In this document: one piece after another, positions 1 through 9,363 of the stretch
Numbering within the stretch: position 1 is the first letter of the stretch
Layout of the letters: each line of letters opens with the position of its first letter
Source of the DNA: Chitinophaga filiformis
GTDB taxonomy: Bacteria; Bacteroidota; Bacteroidia; Chitinophagales; Chitinophagaceae
Direction of reading: 5' to 3'
DNA: 64,000 bases
Assembly (NCBI RefSeq): GCF_021646545.1
Contig: NZ_JAKIRP010000002.1
Span: 248,001-312,000 of the forward strand
Translations under genes and position numbers: made by a program
Notes under the pieces: model-generated
The model's input: the letters and a program-made list of their open reading frames with translations, nothing else
Databases searched by the model: none
Told to the model about the DNA's origin: nothing

Positions 1-666
1 GGACAACCTATCGGAGGTTTTTACGGTTACCAGGTAGAAGGCATCTTCCAGAACGCTGCACAGGTAGCAGCACATGCTACGCAGCCATTCCCGACTACAG
101 GTCCCGGCGATTTAATCTACAAAGATCAGAACAATGACAAACAGGTAAAAGAAGGCGCAGTGAGCAAAGGTGGCGATATGGTGTACCTGGGTAGCAATAT
201 TCCAAGATATACTTATGGTTTCAACCTGGGTGCTGACTACAAACATTTCGACCTGTCTGCCTTCTTCCAGGGTGTAGGTAAAGTATCTATCCATACACTG
301 CCGATAGAAAGAGCGCCGACATCGAATGATGGTAACTTCAGGGAGGAACACCTGAACAGCTGGACAAGTACTAATACAAGTGCAGATTTCCCAAGATTGG
401 TGAATACTACACAGAACTATCAGTCTTCTTCTTACTGGGTGAAGAGCGGTGCTTACCTGCGACTGAAAAGCGTGCAGCTGGGTTATACCTTGCCTGATCA
501 CATCATGAAACGTGCGGGCTTTGACAGATGCCGCATCTATGTGAGCGGACAGAACCTCCTGACCTTCTCATCCCTGCCGAATGACATTGATCCGGAAGCA
601 CCAAACGATAGCAGGTATTACCCACAGGTGAGAACCATCAACTTTGGATTAAACGTGCAATTTTAA
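1..666 (+). CDS. SusC/RagA-type TonB-dependent outer-membrane transporter, C-terminal part
   Basis: The reading frame is open from the first base, so only the last 221 residues of a protein of about 1000 residues are present. The fragment shows the end of a SusC-family beta-barrel: GGFYGYQVEGIFQN near the left edge, then SNIPRYTYGFNLGADYKHFDL, aromatic-rich strands, and a C-terminal strand ending in NFGLNVQF with a final Phe, as usual for outer-membrane barrels. The family imports glycans or peptides across the outer membrane with TonB energy, using a SusD lipoprotein as lid. The SusD gene follows after 11 bp, which confirms the assignment. The substrate cannot be told from this fragment. Confidence 0.93.
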   Translation, partial: GQPIGGFYGYQVEGIFQNAAQVAAHATQPFPTTGPGDLIYKDQNNDKQVKEGAVSKGGDMVYLGSNIPRYTYGFNLGADYKHFDLSAFFQGVGKVSIHTLPIERAPTSNDGNFREEHLNSWTSTNTSADFPRLVNTTQNYQSSSYWVKSGAYLRLKSVQLGYTLPDHIMKRAGFDRCRIYVSGQNLLTFSSLPNDIDPEAPNDSRYYPQVRTINFGLNVQF

Positions 667-677
667 ACTAAGTAGTC

Positions 678-2258
678 ATGAAGAAATTAGCAATTATATT
701 CACCTTGGCCGGACTTGTATCAATGACGGCCTGTAAAAAATACCTGGACGAACAGCCGCAGAATGCTGTAAGCCGGGAGGATTACTGGACTACAGAAGCG
801 GATGCCATTAATGCCGTAAATAACTGTTACCGCCGCCTGGGCGATGTGGATAACCGCATATTCCTGAGCTGCGCTACAGATGACAGTTATTCCTGGAGTG
901 ACTGGCCAAGTGATGTAAGGCTTGTTGGTAACGGAAGTGCTTCTATCGGAACGGGTATGTTCGCCAACTTCTGGAGCAACTTTTATAAGATGATCGCATC
1001 CTGTAATGATGTGCTGGATAATATCGACAGGGATAAGGCATTATCAGATTCCCTCAACAAACGTCTGAAAGGGGAAGCCCGTTTTATCAGGGCCTATGCA
1101 TATCAGCAGCTGATAGGTCTGTATGGTGATGTGCCGCTGAGAACAACTATCCCACCGGTAAGCGACTTTGCAGCGAAACGTACGCCACGTGCGGAAGTAG
1201 CACAGTTCCTGGTAGCAGAGCTGGATACCATCGCGAAATACCTTCCTGTTACCTATGATGCCAACAACGCAGGCCGTGCTACGAAGGGCGCAGCACTGGC
1301 CTTAAAAGCAAGAGTGTTGTTGTACGAGGGCCGTTATACAGAGGCTGCTGCTGCCGCTAAGGAAGTAATGGACCTGAATGCATATGCGATCGACAATAAC
1401 TATGTAAGCCTGTTCAACGGTACCAACAAGAACAGTCAGGAGATCATCTTCTCTGCGCGTTACGTGAAGAACACACTGCCTAATGCCATGGCTACATGGG
1501 TGGGCGGACCATCTCTCGGTGGCTGGTCGCAGGTAGTGCCGTTACAATCGCTGGTGGATGCTTATGAATGTACTGATGGAAAGACGATTGATAAGTCAGG
1601 GCTCTATGATGCGGCACATCCTTATGATAACCGCGACCCCCGTCTCAAGATGACAGTCGTGGTGCCAGGTGTGGTGGTAAATGGTATCACGATTGATGTA
1701 AGCAATACTAAGAGCCTGGATGCATTAAGCAAGAATAATGCTTCGCTGACTGGTTTTTATTATAAAAAATATGTGCCTGCTGATATTCAGGGTAACTGGG
1801 ATAGCAACTCTTATAACGATGTAGTATTGCTGAGATTTGCAGAAGTACTGCTGACCTATGCTGAAGCTAAAATAGAAGCTAACCAGATCGATGCTTCGGT
1901 GTATGATGCTATCAACCGGGTAAGACAAAGACCTGGTGTCGTGATGCCTGTTATAACTGCAGCAGATTTCCCTGGTCAGACGGCACTGCGTGATGCAGTA
2001 CGTCGTGAAAGGCATGTAGAGTTCCCGATGGAAGATAACCGTCTGTTTGACATCCGTCGCTGGAAGATAGCAGAAACAGTGATGTCTGGTCCTGTTTATG
2101 GTATCCTGAACAACTTTGATCAGACAAGACAGGATTATGGTAAGCACGTACTGGTAGAACAGCGTAGTTTCAATGCAGGACGTGATTATCTCTGGCCGGT
2201 GCCACAAAGTGAAACATCTCTCAATCCGAATGTCCTTCCTAATAACGGAGGTTGGTAA
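678..2258 (+). CDS. SusD/RagB family surface lipoprotein
   Basis: This 526-residue protein starts with a lipoprotein signal peptide; the lipobox SMTAC puts the lipidated Cys at residue 19. The length, the helical TPR-rich N-terminal half (ARFIRAYAYQQLIGLYGDVPL) and the C-terminal end (SFNAGRDYLWPVPQSE, then NPNVLPNNGGW) are typical of SusD/RagB. SusD proteins sit on the cell surface and bind the ligand for the SusC barrel, here encoded 11 bp upstream, so the two form one transport complex and one operon. No glycoside hydrolase, peptidase or sigma/anti-sigma gene is next to the pair inside the window, so the substrate is unknown. A strong hairpin terminator follows. Confidence 0.95.
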   Translation: MKKLAIIFTLAGLVSMTACKKYLDEQPQNAVSREDYWTTEADAINAVNNCYRRLGDVDNRIFLSCATDDSYSWSDWPSDVRLVGNGSASIGTGMFANFWSNFYKMIASCNDVLDNIDRDKALSDSLNKRLKGEARFIRAYAYQQLIGLYGDVPLRTTIPPVSDFAAKRTPRAEVAQFLVAELDTIAKYLPVTYDANNAGRATKGAALALKARVLLYEGRYTEAAAAAKEVMDLNAYAIDNNYVSLFNGTNKNSQEIIFSARYVKNTLPNAMATWVGGPSLGGWSQVVPLQSLVDAYECTDGKTIDKSGLYDAAHPYDNRDPRLKMTVVVPGVVVNGITIDVSNTKSLDALSKNNASLTGFYYKKYVPADIQGNWDSNSYNDVVLLRFAEVLLTYAEAKIEANQIDASVYDAINRVRQRPGVVMPVITAADFPGQTALRDAVRRERHVEFPMEDNRLFDIRRWKIAETVMSGPVYGILNNFDQTRQDYGKHVLVEQRSFNAGRDYLWPVPQSETSLNPNVLPNNGGW

Positions 2259-2304
2259 AATACATTCCGGTTATCGTAAGGACCGGTTATGCTTGAAGAA
2301 AGAG

Positions 2305-2335
2305 CCGTCTCAATTTTTTGAGACGGTTTCTTGTT
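2305..2335 (+). terminator. Rho-independent terminator after susD
   Basis: A perfect 9-bp stem (CCGTCTCAA / TTGAGACGG, loop TTTT) at 2305-2326 is followed by a T-rich run. It lies 46 bp after the susD stop and closes the SusC/SusD operon. Confidence 0.85.
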
Positions 2336-2451
2336 TTATATACCATTGTCTTCTTGATGTGCAGGAATGGCCTTTAACGTTTTCTTAACTCCCACAATGT
2401 AACTTCTGCTTTCCTCTGCACGCTTAACTGCAAATGCCTAACCTATATTGT

Positions 2452-3648
2452 ATGAATCGTCTGCAAACCTATGTACTGTTTATCGTCTGTTGTCTCCTGG
2501 CGGCTTGCTATGATGATCCCTGGGAACGTGGAGTTGTGGAAGGATATGTCCCCATTTATAGTACCGATGCTTCTTTGAAACAGATCAGTTTTCAGCCACC
2601 CCGTAAGACAGTCAATGGTGGTAAGTTATTTACAGCAGGTATGAATGTGCTGCAGGAGGAAATTGATTCAGGACTACATGTTATTTCATACCAGGACCCC
2701 GCTCGTCCCGTAAAAACGGGCTTTCTGCGGATTCCCGGATTCCAGGTGGCTGCCATTGATGGCGATTACCTGTACGCAAACAATTACAATGATCTCGTTG
2801 CTATTCCTCTAAAAGCACTCTCTGCGAATATGACCGTAGGAAGGGTGGCTGGCGTGTGGAGGCAACTGGATTATCCTTCGGGACCGGACGTAAATTATTT
2901 CGAATGCGTTGATCCTTCGAAGGGAATTGTGATTGGCTGGCATAAGGCTAAAATTAATAATCCTAAATGTCGCAGGTCAGGTGAACAGGATATTTATAAT
3001 CCGGACGCCGTCGGTCACAATAATGCCGGATTGGTTATCTCACGTGGTAAACTTTATCTCGTGAATGCAGAGTCGCTGGCTGCCTATTCCCTGTCGTCTC
3101 CCGGCCAGCCGGTAATCCTGAAGAGCCGGCAGCTATTGGGTACAAAAGTGGATAGTGTCTTTCTGCTGAATAATGAATTGGCTGTGCTGTATAGCACCCG
3201 GTTGAACCGCCACGACACCACCAGCCTGGAGTACACTTCTCATTACAGGGACTTGACCGACTGCTTAAAACTGACAGCAACAGGCGATATCGCATATGCT
3301 ATTTCCAGTCGAAAAAGATTTTGTGGTGCTACCTCGCTCTATCTGATAAAATCCAGGCTGAAAAAGGATACGACTGCCAGTATTGAATTAAATCGTTTGC
3401 AGGTAGGCGAGACCAACGCTTTCGTTATAGCAGGCAGTTATATGTATCTGGCGGCAGAGCAAGGCATGGTGACGATAAATATCGCCGGCGCAACCCTTGA
3501 AAGGGTAGGTGAAGTGACGGATGTAGCTTATTCAGATATTGTGAACAGTGGCAACCTTCTATTCGTGCTTGGCAAACGGGAAATAATTTGTTACAGCATA
3601 GCAGCTTCCCCTGTATCTCCCGGCTTAATTTCTAAACTACCTTATTGA
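2452..3648 (+). CDS. Lipoprotein with LVIVD-like beta-propeller repeats
   Basis: The protein has about 398 residues. An in-frame ATG exists at 2434, but the ATG at 2452 gives a clean lipoprotein signal peptide (MNRLQTYVLFIVCCLLAAC, Cys19), so 2452 is preferred. The body repeats a pattern of short strands with a loop such as GDYLYANNYNDLVAIPL, GKLYLVNAESLAAYSL and GSYMYLAAEQGMVTINI, spaced as in LVIVD/beta-propeller repeat proteins of Bacteroidota. Such proteins are surface or periplasmic and lack a known enzymatic role. Its stop overlaps the start of the next gene (TGATG at 3646-3650), so the two are translationally coupled and probably act together at the outer membrane. Function is not known. 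Confidence 0.75.
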   Translation: MNRLQTYVLFIVCCLLAACYDDPWERGVVEGYVPIYSTDASLKQISFQPPRKTVNGGKLFTAGMNVLQEEIDSGLHVISYQDPARPVKTGFLRIPGFQVAAIDGDYLYANNYNDLVAIPLKALSANMTVGRVAGVWRQLDYPSGPDVNYFECVDPSKGIVIGWHKAKINNPKCRRSGEQDIYNPDAVGHNNAGLVISRGKLYLVNAESLAAYSLSSPGQPVILKSRQLLGTKVDSVFLLNNELAVLYSTRLNRHDTTSLEYTSHYRDLTDCLKLTATGDIAYAISSRKRFCGATSLYLIKSRLKKDTTASIELNRLQVGETNAFVIAGSYMYLAAEQGMVTINIAGATLERVGEVTDVAYSDIVNSGNLLFVLGKREIICYSIAASPVSPGLISKLPY

Positions 3649-4337
3649 TGAAACAACTCTACACTGTTCTTATACTTTTCTTATTAATTACCCTTACCTC
3701 CAGGGCACAAAGAAATACGCCTGATTCCTTTCTTACGGGACTGCGCATCAGTACCAATCTCGTAACGCTCAGAGAGCCTGACGGGGGCGTTTCCCTGGCA
3801 CTGGAATACCGGTATAAGAAAAACTGGGGTGTGGTGCTGGAAGGTACCTGGATCTTTATTGATGAAAAGGCGGATTACAATTTAAGAGGCAGGTATTCGC
3901 CAATGGCGAAGGGCTTCCGCATCCGTCCTGAAATACGTTATTATCTGCCGGGGAGAGGACATGTTTACAAATTATTCTTCGGACAGGAAATTTCATATAA
4001 GCGTGTTAGTTACCGGGAAGAATGGATACAGCCGGTGAGATGGGATCCTAACAGCTGGAAACCGGACTATGAGAAGATATCTGCCTATGATAAGGTTAAG
4101 AACATCTACGGTACATCCGGTAAAGTAGGTTGTCAGTTATTCTTTGACAGGCCACATAAATTCATGATAGAATTCTACATTGGGCTGGGAGTTAAATACA
4201 GGGATGTAGCCTTCAAAAACGAAGTTCCTTCGCCAGACAGCTATCTGGAGGATAACAGCAGCTATCTGGTAGATGAACCCAAAACAGGATGGGATATTAA
4301 TATACCTATGGGGATTAAGTTAGGTTACCGGTTTTAA
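3648..4337 (+). CDS. Predicted outer-membrane beta-barrel protein, DUF3575-like
   Basis: The protein has 229 residues from the ATG at 3648; an in-frame TTG one codon earlier is less likely. A signal peptide (MKQLYTVLILFLLITLTSRAQ) precedes alternating amphipathic strands rich in Tyr, Trp and Arg, for example VSLALEYRYKKNWGVVLEGT and GFRIRPEIRYYLPGRGHVYK, and the protein ends with IKLGYRF, a barrel-type C-terminus. This resembles small DUF3575-like outer-membrane proteins of Bacteroidota. The start overlaps the stop of the beta-propeller lipoprotein gene, which suggests a two-gene operon and possibly a lipoprotein/barrel pair. No substrate or enzyme motif is visible. Confidence 0.7.
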   Translation: MKQLYTVLILFLLITLTSRAQRNTPDSFLTGLRISTNLVTLREPDGGVSLALEYRYKKNWGVVLEGTWIFIDEKADYNLRGRYSPMAKGFRIRPEIRYYLPGRGHVYKLFFGQEISYKRVSYREEWIQPVRWDPNSWKPDYEKISAYDKVKNIYGTSGKVGCQLFFDRPHKFMIEFYIGLGVKYRDVAFKNEVPSPDSYLEDNSSYLVDEPKTGWDINIPMGIKLGYRF

Positions 4338-4436
4338 CACCTGCGCCCAGCTATCGTTCCTGAAATTCCGTTATATTTGGTGGAAACCAAACAATCTTAA
4401 CAGTTGCGCCTTTGGGCGTGACGAAAATTTCTACGG

Positions 4437-5612
4437 ATGAAAGAAGTATTTATAGTTTCAGCAGTGCGTACCCCCATTGGCTCCTTTAATGGCGCATTAT
4501 CGGCAATGTCTGCTACCCAGCTGGGCGCCCTGGTAATGAAAGCGGCGCTCGAAAAGGCGGGCGTACCTGCCGCTGCGGTGAATGAAGTATATATGGGTAA
4601 TGTGATCAGTGCTAACCTGGGCCAGGCGCCTGCCAACCAGGCCAGTATCTATGCCGGCATTCCCACGAATGTGCCCTGCACAACTGTCAATAAGGTATGT
4701 GCTTCCGGTATGAAAGCGATCATGTTGGGAGCGCAGAGCATCCTCTCAGGCGATAATGACATAGTAGTGGCCGGCGGGATGGAGAGTATGAGCAATGTGC
4801 CTTACTACCTGGATAAAGCCCGTAATGGCTACAGATTAGGTAGTGGCGCTGTCACTGATGGTATCATCAGGGATGGCCTGTGGGACCCTTATAAGGACTT
4901 TCATATGGGAAATGCGGCGGAACTCTGTGCTACAGAATACAAGATCTCCCGTGAGGAACAGGATGCATATGCTGTAGAAAGCTATAAAAGGGCGGCAGCG
5001 GCCACCGAAAAGGGATATTATAAAAATGAGGTCATTCCTGTAGAAGTGCCTGGAAAACAGGTGGTTACTGTCACAGAGGATGAAGACTATAAAAAGGTGA
5101 ACTTCGAGAAGATCCCTACACTGAAACCTACCTTCCAGAAAGATGGTACCATCACGGCGGCCAATGCCTCTAATATCAACGACGGCGCGGCAGCAGTGTT
5201 ACTGGTAAGCGGGGAGAAGCTGAAAGAATTGGGACTGAAGCCTTTGGCAAAAGTTATCAGTTTTGCGGATGCTTCCCAGGCGCCTGAATGGTTCACCACT
5301 ACTCCGGTGAAAGCTATTAATAAAGCGCTGGAAAAAGCGAAGCTGACCGCAGCAGATATGGATTTTGTGGAGATCAATGAAGCCTTTTCCTGTGTGCCTA
5401 TCGCCAATGAACGTGATCTGGGACTATCACGAGATAAAGTGAACGTATGGGGAGGTGCAGTTTCTATGGGGCATCCTATCGGATGCAGCGGTGCACGTAT
5501 TGTGGTGACGCTCAGCTCTATCCTGCGTCAGAACAATGCCCGTTACGGTGTGGCAGGCATTTGTAATGGCGGTGGTGGCGCCAGTGCGATCGTTATCGAA
5601 AGAGCGAATTAG
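4437..5612 (+). CDS. Acetyl-CoA C-acetyltransferase (thiolase)
   Basis: This 391-residue protein is a full-length thiolase, which condenses two acetyl-CoA to acetoacetyl-CoA or runs the reverse, beta-oxidation-type reaction. The nucleophile is Cys88 in NKVCASGMKA. The C-terminal active-site blocks are present: NEAFSCVPIANE, the His loop GHPIGCSGARIV, and the second catalytic Cys in GICNGGGGASAIVIE. Length and motifs fit the biosynthetic/degradative thiolase II group (AtoB, PhaA, FadA-like). No other fatty-acid or ketone-body gene is adjacent, so the exact pathway is open. Transcription ends at a long hairpin shared with the convergent gene. Confidence 0.93.
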   Translation: MKEVFIVSAVRTPIGSFNGALSAMSATQLGALVMKAALEKAGVPAAAVNEVYMGNVISANLGQAPANQASIYAGIPTNVPCTTVNKVCASGMKAIMLGAQSILSGDNDIVVAGGMESMSNVPYYLDKARNGYRLGSGAVTDGIIRDGLWDPYKDFHMGNAAELCATEYKISREEQDAYAVESYKRAAAATEKGYYKNEVIPVEVPGKQVVTVTEDEDYKKVNFEKIPTLKPTFQKDGTITAANASNINDGAAAVLLVSGEKLKELGLKPLAKVISFADASQAPEWFTTTPVKAINKALEKAKLTAADMDFVEINEAFSCVPIANERDLGLSRDKVNVWGGAVSMGHPIGCSGARIVVTLSSILRQNNARYGVAGICNGGGGASAIVIERAN

Positions 5613-5625
5613 CAATATTGTTGTT

Positions 5626-5673
5626 AAGGATCAGGAATTTACGGGAGGATCATCACGTAAATCCCTGATCCTT
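5626..5673. terminator. Bidirectional hairpin between convergent genes
   Basis: An 18-bp inverted repeat with a single mismatch (arms 5626-5643 and 5656-5673, 12-nt loop) lies between the thiolase stop at 5612 and the end of the minus-strand membrane-protein gene at 5679. It can serve both genes. T-runs are weak. Confidence 0.7.
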
Positions 5674-5678
5674 GAAAT

Positions 5679-6317
5679 TTATTGTATCAGGCTGATGGTT
5701 GTGTCAAAGCGTGAGGCCCTGCCTGGTCCATTGATCAGGTTCATATATAGATGTATGCTATCCTGCCCGCTTTTCTCCATTTTTAAGGCCTGCAGTTGCC
5801 CCGCAGGTTTTACCACATCTCCTGATATCTTCTCAAAAAACCAGTACTTATCCTGTACCAGGCTGTAGGTAGGATAGCGGTAAATAATATCCACCGAGGT
5901 GGATTGCAGCGCAAAGTCATCGTCAATCGGATAGCGTTTCATTTCCCCGTCAGACAATAATCCCAGTCCCGCAATGACGGTCAGCGTGCGTAAAGGAGGC
6001 AGCAGCAGTCCAAAGAGCAGCACAAAAGGGAAGCCGTAAAAGGCACACAGGTATACCCACTTGCCTGACACTTCCTGCTGGGTGAGGCCATACAATATGA
6101 TACCAGATCCTGCATAAAGGGTATAGAACACCCGCTCCGTATAAGTGCCTTTAAACCCATAACCGCTGAAAAGCAGTATCAGGCACAGAACAGAGAATAT
6201 GCACATCGAGAGATGGAAATACCAGATCAAACCCGTTATCAGCGGGGCTTTGACCTTTTTGATCTTACAGGAAATGGCCGCCAGAAAGCATAAAGAAAGC
6301 ACGGTAATGGTAAACAT
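5679..6317 (-). CDS. Membrane protein of unknown function
   Basis: The 212-residue protein has three to four predicted membrane helices in its first 120 residues (FTITVLSLCFLAAISC, LIWYFHLSMCIFSVLCLILLF, VFYTLYAGSGIILYGLT, VYLCAFYGFPFVLLFGLLLP). A polar C-terminal half follows (DIIYRYPTYSLVQDKYWFFE) and may lie in the periplasm. I do not recognise a family. It is transcribed alone, convergent with the thiolase gene and divergent from pdhB. Nothing in the context points to a role. Confidence 0.6.
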   Translation of the reverse strand: MFTITVLSLCFLAAISCKIKKVKAPLITGLIWYFHLSMCIFSVLCLILLFSGYGFKGTYTERVFYTLYAGSGIILYGLTQQEVSGKWVYLCAFYGFPFVLLFGLLLPPLRTLTVIAGLGLLSDGEMKRYPIDDDFALQSTSVDIIYRYPTYSLVQDKYWFFEKISGDVVKPAGQLQALKMEKSGQDSIHLYMNLINGPGRASRFDTTISLIQ

Positions 6318-6418
6318 AGGATAGGATATTAACTTATAACAGGCAGTCTGTCCGCTAATATATATAATATTTCATATATAGTATTTAAAATCTCAGCTCG
6401 CTTACTCATAAGTTTTCC

Positions 6419-6449
6419 TTTGCTTTTTCGCCAACAAACAATAATTTTG
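6419..6449 (+). promoter_or_regulatory. Bacteroidota-type promoter of pdhB
   Basis: TTTG at 6419-6422 and TAATTTTG at 6442-6449 are separated by exactly 19 bp, matching the -33/-7 consensus of the Bacteroidota primary sigma factor. Transcription would start about 45 nt upstream of the pdhB ATG. Confidence 0.75.
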
Positions 6450-6502
6450 CCCCTGCCTTAAGATAAATGAGGCATTAACTTTCAAACTTTAAGAGTAACA
6501 GC

Positions 6503-7486
6503 ATGCGTCAGATAGCTTTCAGACAAGCCTTACGAGAAGCCATGCAGGAAGAAATGCGCCGTGACGACCGCGTTTTCCTGATGGGAGAGGAAGTAGCAGA
6601 ATACAACGGAGCCTATAAAGTTAGCCAGGGAATGCTGGATGAGTTTGGCCCTAAGAGGGTAATAGACACACCGATCGCTGAGCTGGGCTTCACTGCAATT
6701 GGTGTTGGTGCTGCACAGAACGGTCTTCGTCCTGTTCTGGAATTCATGACCTGGAACTTTGCTGTACTGGCGCTGGACCAGATCCTGAACACAGCTTCTA
6801 AAATGCTGGCAATGAGTGGTGGTCAGGTAGGTTGTCCTATCGTTTTCCGTGGACCTAACGGTTCTGCCGGTCAGCTGGGTGCACAGCACTCCACTGCTTT
6901 CGAAAGCTATTATGCAAATATCCCGGGTTTAAAAGTAATATCAGTTTCAAATCCTTATGATGCAAAAGGTCTGTTGAAAGCGGCTATCCGCGATAACGAT
7001 CCGGTTGTTTTCATGGAGAGCGAAGTGATGTACGGCGACATGGGTGAAGTGCCTGAAGAAGAATACATTATCGAAATTGGTAAAGCTGATATCAAACGTT
7101 CCGGTAAAGACGTGACCATCGTATCTTTCAACAAAATGATGAAAGTTGCCCTGGGTGCTGCTGAAGAGCTGGCAAAAGAAGGTATCGAAGCTGAAGTGAT
7201 TGATCTGCGTACCATCCGTCCGCTGGATTGGTTCACCATCCTGGAATCTGTTAAGAAAACCAACCGTCTGGTGATAGTAGAAGAACAATGGCCGTTCTCC
7301 AGCGTTTCTTCTGAGATATCTTACCGTATCCAGAAAGAAGGTTTCGACTACCTGGATGCTCCGATCCGTCGTATCACAGCTGCTGATGCGCCAATGCACT
7401 ACGCACCGAACCTGGTGAAACTGTACCTGCCTGATGTTGAGCGTACCGTGAAACTGGTGAAGGAAGTAATGTACATGAAGAAGTAA
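6503..7486 (+). CDS. pdhB: Pyruvate dehydrogenase E1 component, beta subunit
   Basis: The 327-residue protein is the beta half of a heterotetrameric E1 that uses thiamine diphosphate to decarboxylate pyruvate for the PDH complex. It begins [20 protein letters not shown], has the TPP-contact segment [19 protein letters not shown], the cation-binding [16 protein letters not shown] block, and the C-terminal transketolase domain ending [13 protein letters not shown]. Length is normal for PdhB or the AcoB/BkdA2 group; the strong PDH-type start favours PdhB. The alpha subunit and E2 are not adjacent, a split arrangement common in Bacteroidota. It has its own promoter and a strong terminator, so it is a single-gene unit. 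Confidence 0.92.
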   Translation: MRQIAFRQALREAMQEEMRRDDRVFLMGEEVAEYNGAYKVSQGMLDEFGPKRVIDTPIAELGFTAIGVGAAQNGLRPVLEFMTWNFAVLALDQILNTASKMLAMSGGQVGCPIVFRGPNGSAGQLGAQHSTAFESYYANIPGLKVISVSNPYDAKGLLKAAIRDNDPVVFMESEVMYGDMGEVPEEEYIIEIGKADIKRSGKDVTIVSFNKMMKVALGAAEELAKEGIEAEVIDLRTIRPLDWFTILESVKKTNRLVIVEEQWPFSSVSSEISYRIQKEGFDYLDAPIRRITAADAPMHYAPNLVKLYLPDVERTVKLVKEVMYMKK

Positions 7487-7506
7487 GCAGTAAAACTGTA
7501 ATAAAA

Positions 7507-7540
7507 GAAAGCCGGTCTGATGAAGACCGGCTTTCTCTTT
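7507..7540 (+). terminator. Rho-independent terminator of pdhB
   Basis: A perfect 12-bp stem (GAAAGCCGGTCT at 7507-7518, complement at 7524-7535, loop GATGA) is followed by CTTTT. Confidence 0.9.
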
Positions 7541-7558
7541 TACCGGCGGTTCGGGGGA

Positions 7559-7660
7559 AAACCCCAATTGTGGGGAACCAATGGCCGTCAACCACGCGTG
7601 GAACCCGTGTGTTTCAACCATGGATCAACGGATATTCCCGGGAACCAATTGGCCGTTTCG
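7559..7660. repeat. Cluster of short palindromes and a direct repeat
   Basis: Between pdhB and cysM lies a GC-rich string of small palindromes: CCCCAATTGTGGGG (imperfect, 7562-7575), CCACGCGTGG (perfect, 7592-7601) and AACCAATTGGCC. The block GGGAACCAATGGCCGT (7573-7588) recurs as GGGAACCAATTGGCCGT (7640-7656). No ORF or T-run explains it. Confidence 0.55.
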
Positions 7661-7662
7661 GT

Positions 7663-8547
7663 TTAGCTCCCAAACAGATCTGACGACAGATACCTATCTC
7701 CACGGTCACAGATAATACATACCAGCACCCCGTGGTCCAGCTCTTTTGATATCCTTGCCGCTGCAGATACGGCCCCGCCGCTGCTCATGCCGCAGAAAAT
7801 GCCTTCTTCTTTGGCCAGGCGACGGGTCATCGCTTTCGCTTCTTCCTCCGAAATATCCATGATGCGGTCTACTCTCGATCTGTCAAAGATCTTAGGCAGG
7901 TATTCCTCCGGCCATTTACGGATACCGGGTATCCTGGAGCCTTCAGTGGGCTGACATCCTACGATCTGTACCTGGCTGTTTTGTTCTTTCAGGAACTTAG
8001 ACACCCCCATAATGGTACCGGTAGTGCCCATGGCGCTCACGAAGTGGGTGACACCGTGGTTGGTGTCCCGCCATATTTCCGGTCCGGTGGTTTTATAGTG
8101 CATGCCGTAGTTATCCGGATTGCCGAACTGGTTCAGCATATGATAACCACCTTTGGCCACCTGCGCATTGGCGTAGTCAATAGAGCCTTCCATAGATGCT
8201 TCCTTAGGTGTCAATGTCACTTTGGCGCCGAAGGCTTCCATGGTCAGCACTCTTTCGCGGGTAGCATCTTCCGGCATCACCAGTTCTATTTCTACGCCGA
8301 ACAGGCTGGCAATCATGGCTAATGCGATGCCTGTATTGCCGCTGGTGGCCTCAATCAGTTTAATGCCCGGTTTAATCTCGCCTCTGTCCAATGCTCCTTT
8401 GATCATACCGTAAGCTGCTCTGTCTTTTACACTGCCTCCCGGATTATTTCCTTCCAGTTTCGCATAAATTGTAACCCCCGGATTGGCGCTGATGTGTTTG
8501 AGCGCTACCATTGGAGTGTTACCAACAAGATCTAATATCGAATGCAT
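7663..8547 (-). CDS. cysM: Cysteine synthase B (O-acetylserine sulfhydrylase)
   Basis: The 294-residue protein is a fold-type II PLP enzyme that makes L-cysteine from O-acetylserine and sulfide. The PLP lysine is Lys41 in NPGGSVKDRAA; the substrate loop EATSGNTGIALAM and the phosphate loop GTTGTIMGVSKFLKE are intact. The stretch GSRIPGIRKWPEEYLPKIFD is typical of CysM rather than CysK. It starts immediately after the cysE stop with no gap, so the two genes form an operon coding the last two steps of cysteine synthesis, and the enzymes may also associate as the cysteine synthase complex. Confidence 0.93.
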   Translation of the reverse strand: MHSILDLVGNTPMVALKHISANPGVTIYAKLEGNNPGGSVKDRAAYGMIKGALDRGEIKPGIKLIEATSGNTGIALAMIASLFGVEIELVMPEDATRERVLTMEAFGAKVTLTPKEASMEGSIDYANAQVAKGGYHMLNQFGNPDNYGMHYKTTGPEIWRDTNHGVTHFVSAMGTTGTIMGVSKFLKEQNSQVQIVGCQPTEGSRIPGIRKWPEEYLPKIFDRSRVDRIMDISEEEAKAMTRRLAKEEGIFCGMSSGGAVSAAARISKELDHGVLVCIICDRGDRYLSSDLFGS

Positions 8548-9363
8548 CTAATAACTGTTTTCTACTACGCTAATACTGCCATCCGCCCGGTAATAGATCC
8601 GGCTGAAGGGGGCAGTGCTTTTTATAAGCCATACATTTCCGCCTATAATACTATGGTGGCCCACCACAGTATCGCCGCCCAGGATGGTGGCGCCGGCATA
8701 TATAATGACATTGTCTTCAATTGTCGGATGACGCTTGCTGCGCGCCATATCCTTATCCACGCTTAATGCGCCCAGTGTAACGCCCTGGTAGAGCTTTACA
8801 TTGGAGCCGATAATGGTGGTTTCACCGATCACGATACCGGTACCGTGGTCAATGCAGAAATAGGGCGCTATCACTGCCGCGGGGTGAATGTCGATACCGG
8901 TGCAGCTATGCGCCCGTTCGGTGATCATACGGGGCAGCAGTGGTATCTTCAGCTGATGCAGCGCATGCGCAATACGGTAAAAGGCGATCGCATAAAACCC
9001 GGGATAGGCGCGTATCACCTCGTACATGCAGGTAGCCGCCGGGTCTCCTTTATAAATAGCTTCTGCGTCTTTTTTTAATGCATCATAAATGACTTCCGCC
9101 TGCTCCATAAACTGGCGGCTCAGCGCTTCTGCCGCCGCCGGCAACTGCTGTTGCATCGGCGCTAATAGTTGCTGCAACTCGGATTGCAGTCCATTTGCGT
9201 ATTCCTCCAGTAACACGATATCAGCCATCACCTTCCCGGTATATTCTGGAAAAAGCCAGTTGATAAAATTGTTGGCAAAGTCGTTCACCGCACTGGTAGT
9301 CGGATAAGCAGTAGCTGCAGCCAGCTGGTGCCTCCGCCTTAATTCTTCTAAAAGTTGTTGCAT
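8548..9363 (-). CDS. cysE: Serine O-acetyltransferase
   Basis: The protein acetylates L-serine with acetyl-CoA, the committed step to cysteine. The frame can be extended to a TTG at 9399, but the ATG at 9363 (MQQLLEELRRRHQLAAATAY, 271 residues) is the more likely start. A helical N-terminal domain is followed by a left-handed beta-helix of hexapeptide repeats (HPAAVIAPYFCIDHGTGIVI, GETTIIGSNVKLYQGVTLG, IYAGATILGGDTVVG), containing the His/Asp pair used for catalysis. The C-terminal tail is longer than a simple hexapeptide end, as in SAT proteins that dock into the sulfhydrylase. It is directly followed by cysM. Confidence 0.92.
   Translation of the reverse strand: MQQLLEELRRRHQLAAATAYPTTSAVNDFANNFINWLFPEYTGKVMADIVLLEEYANGLQSELQQLLAPMQQQLPAAAEALSRQFMEQAEVIYDALKKDAEAIYKGDPAATCMYEVIRAYPGFYAIAFYRIAHALHQLKIPLLPRMITERAHSCTGIDIHPAAVIAPYFCIDHGTGIVIGETTIIGSNVKLYQGVTLGALSVDKDMARSKRHPTIEDNVIIYAGATILGGDTVVGHHSIIGGNVWLIKSTAPFSRIYYRADGSISVVENSY

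Noticed and set aside
6947..7621. 224-codon minus-strand ORF over pdhB
   Set aside because: Shadow of pdhB on the opposite strand.
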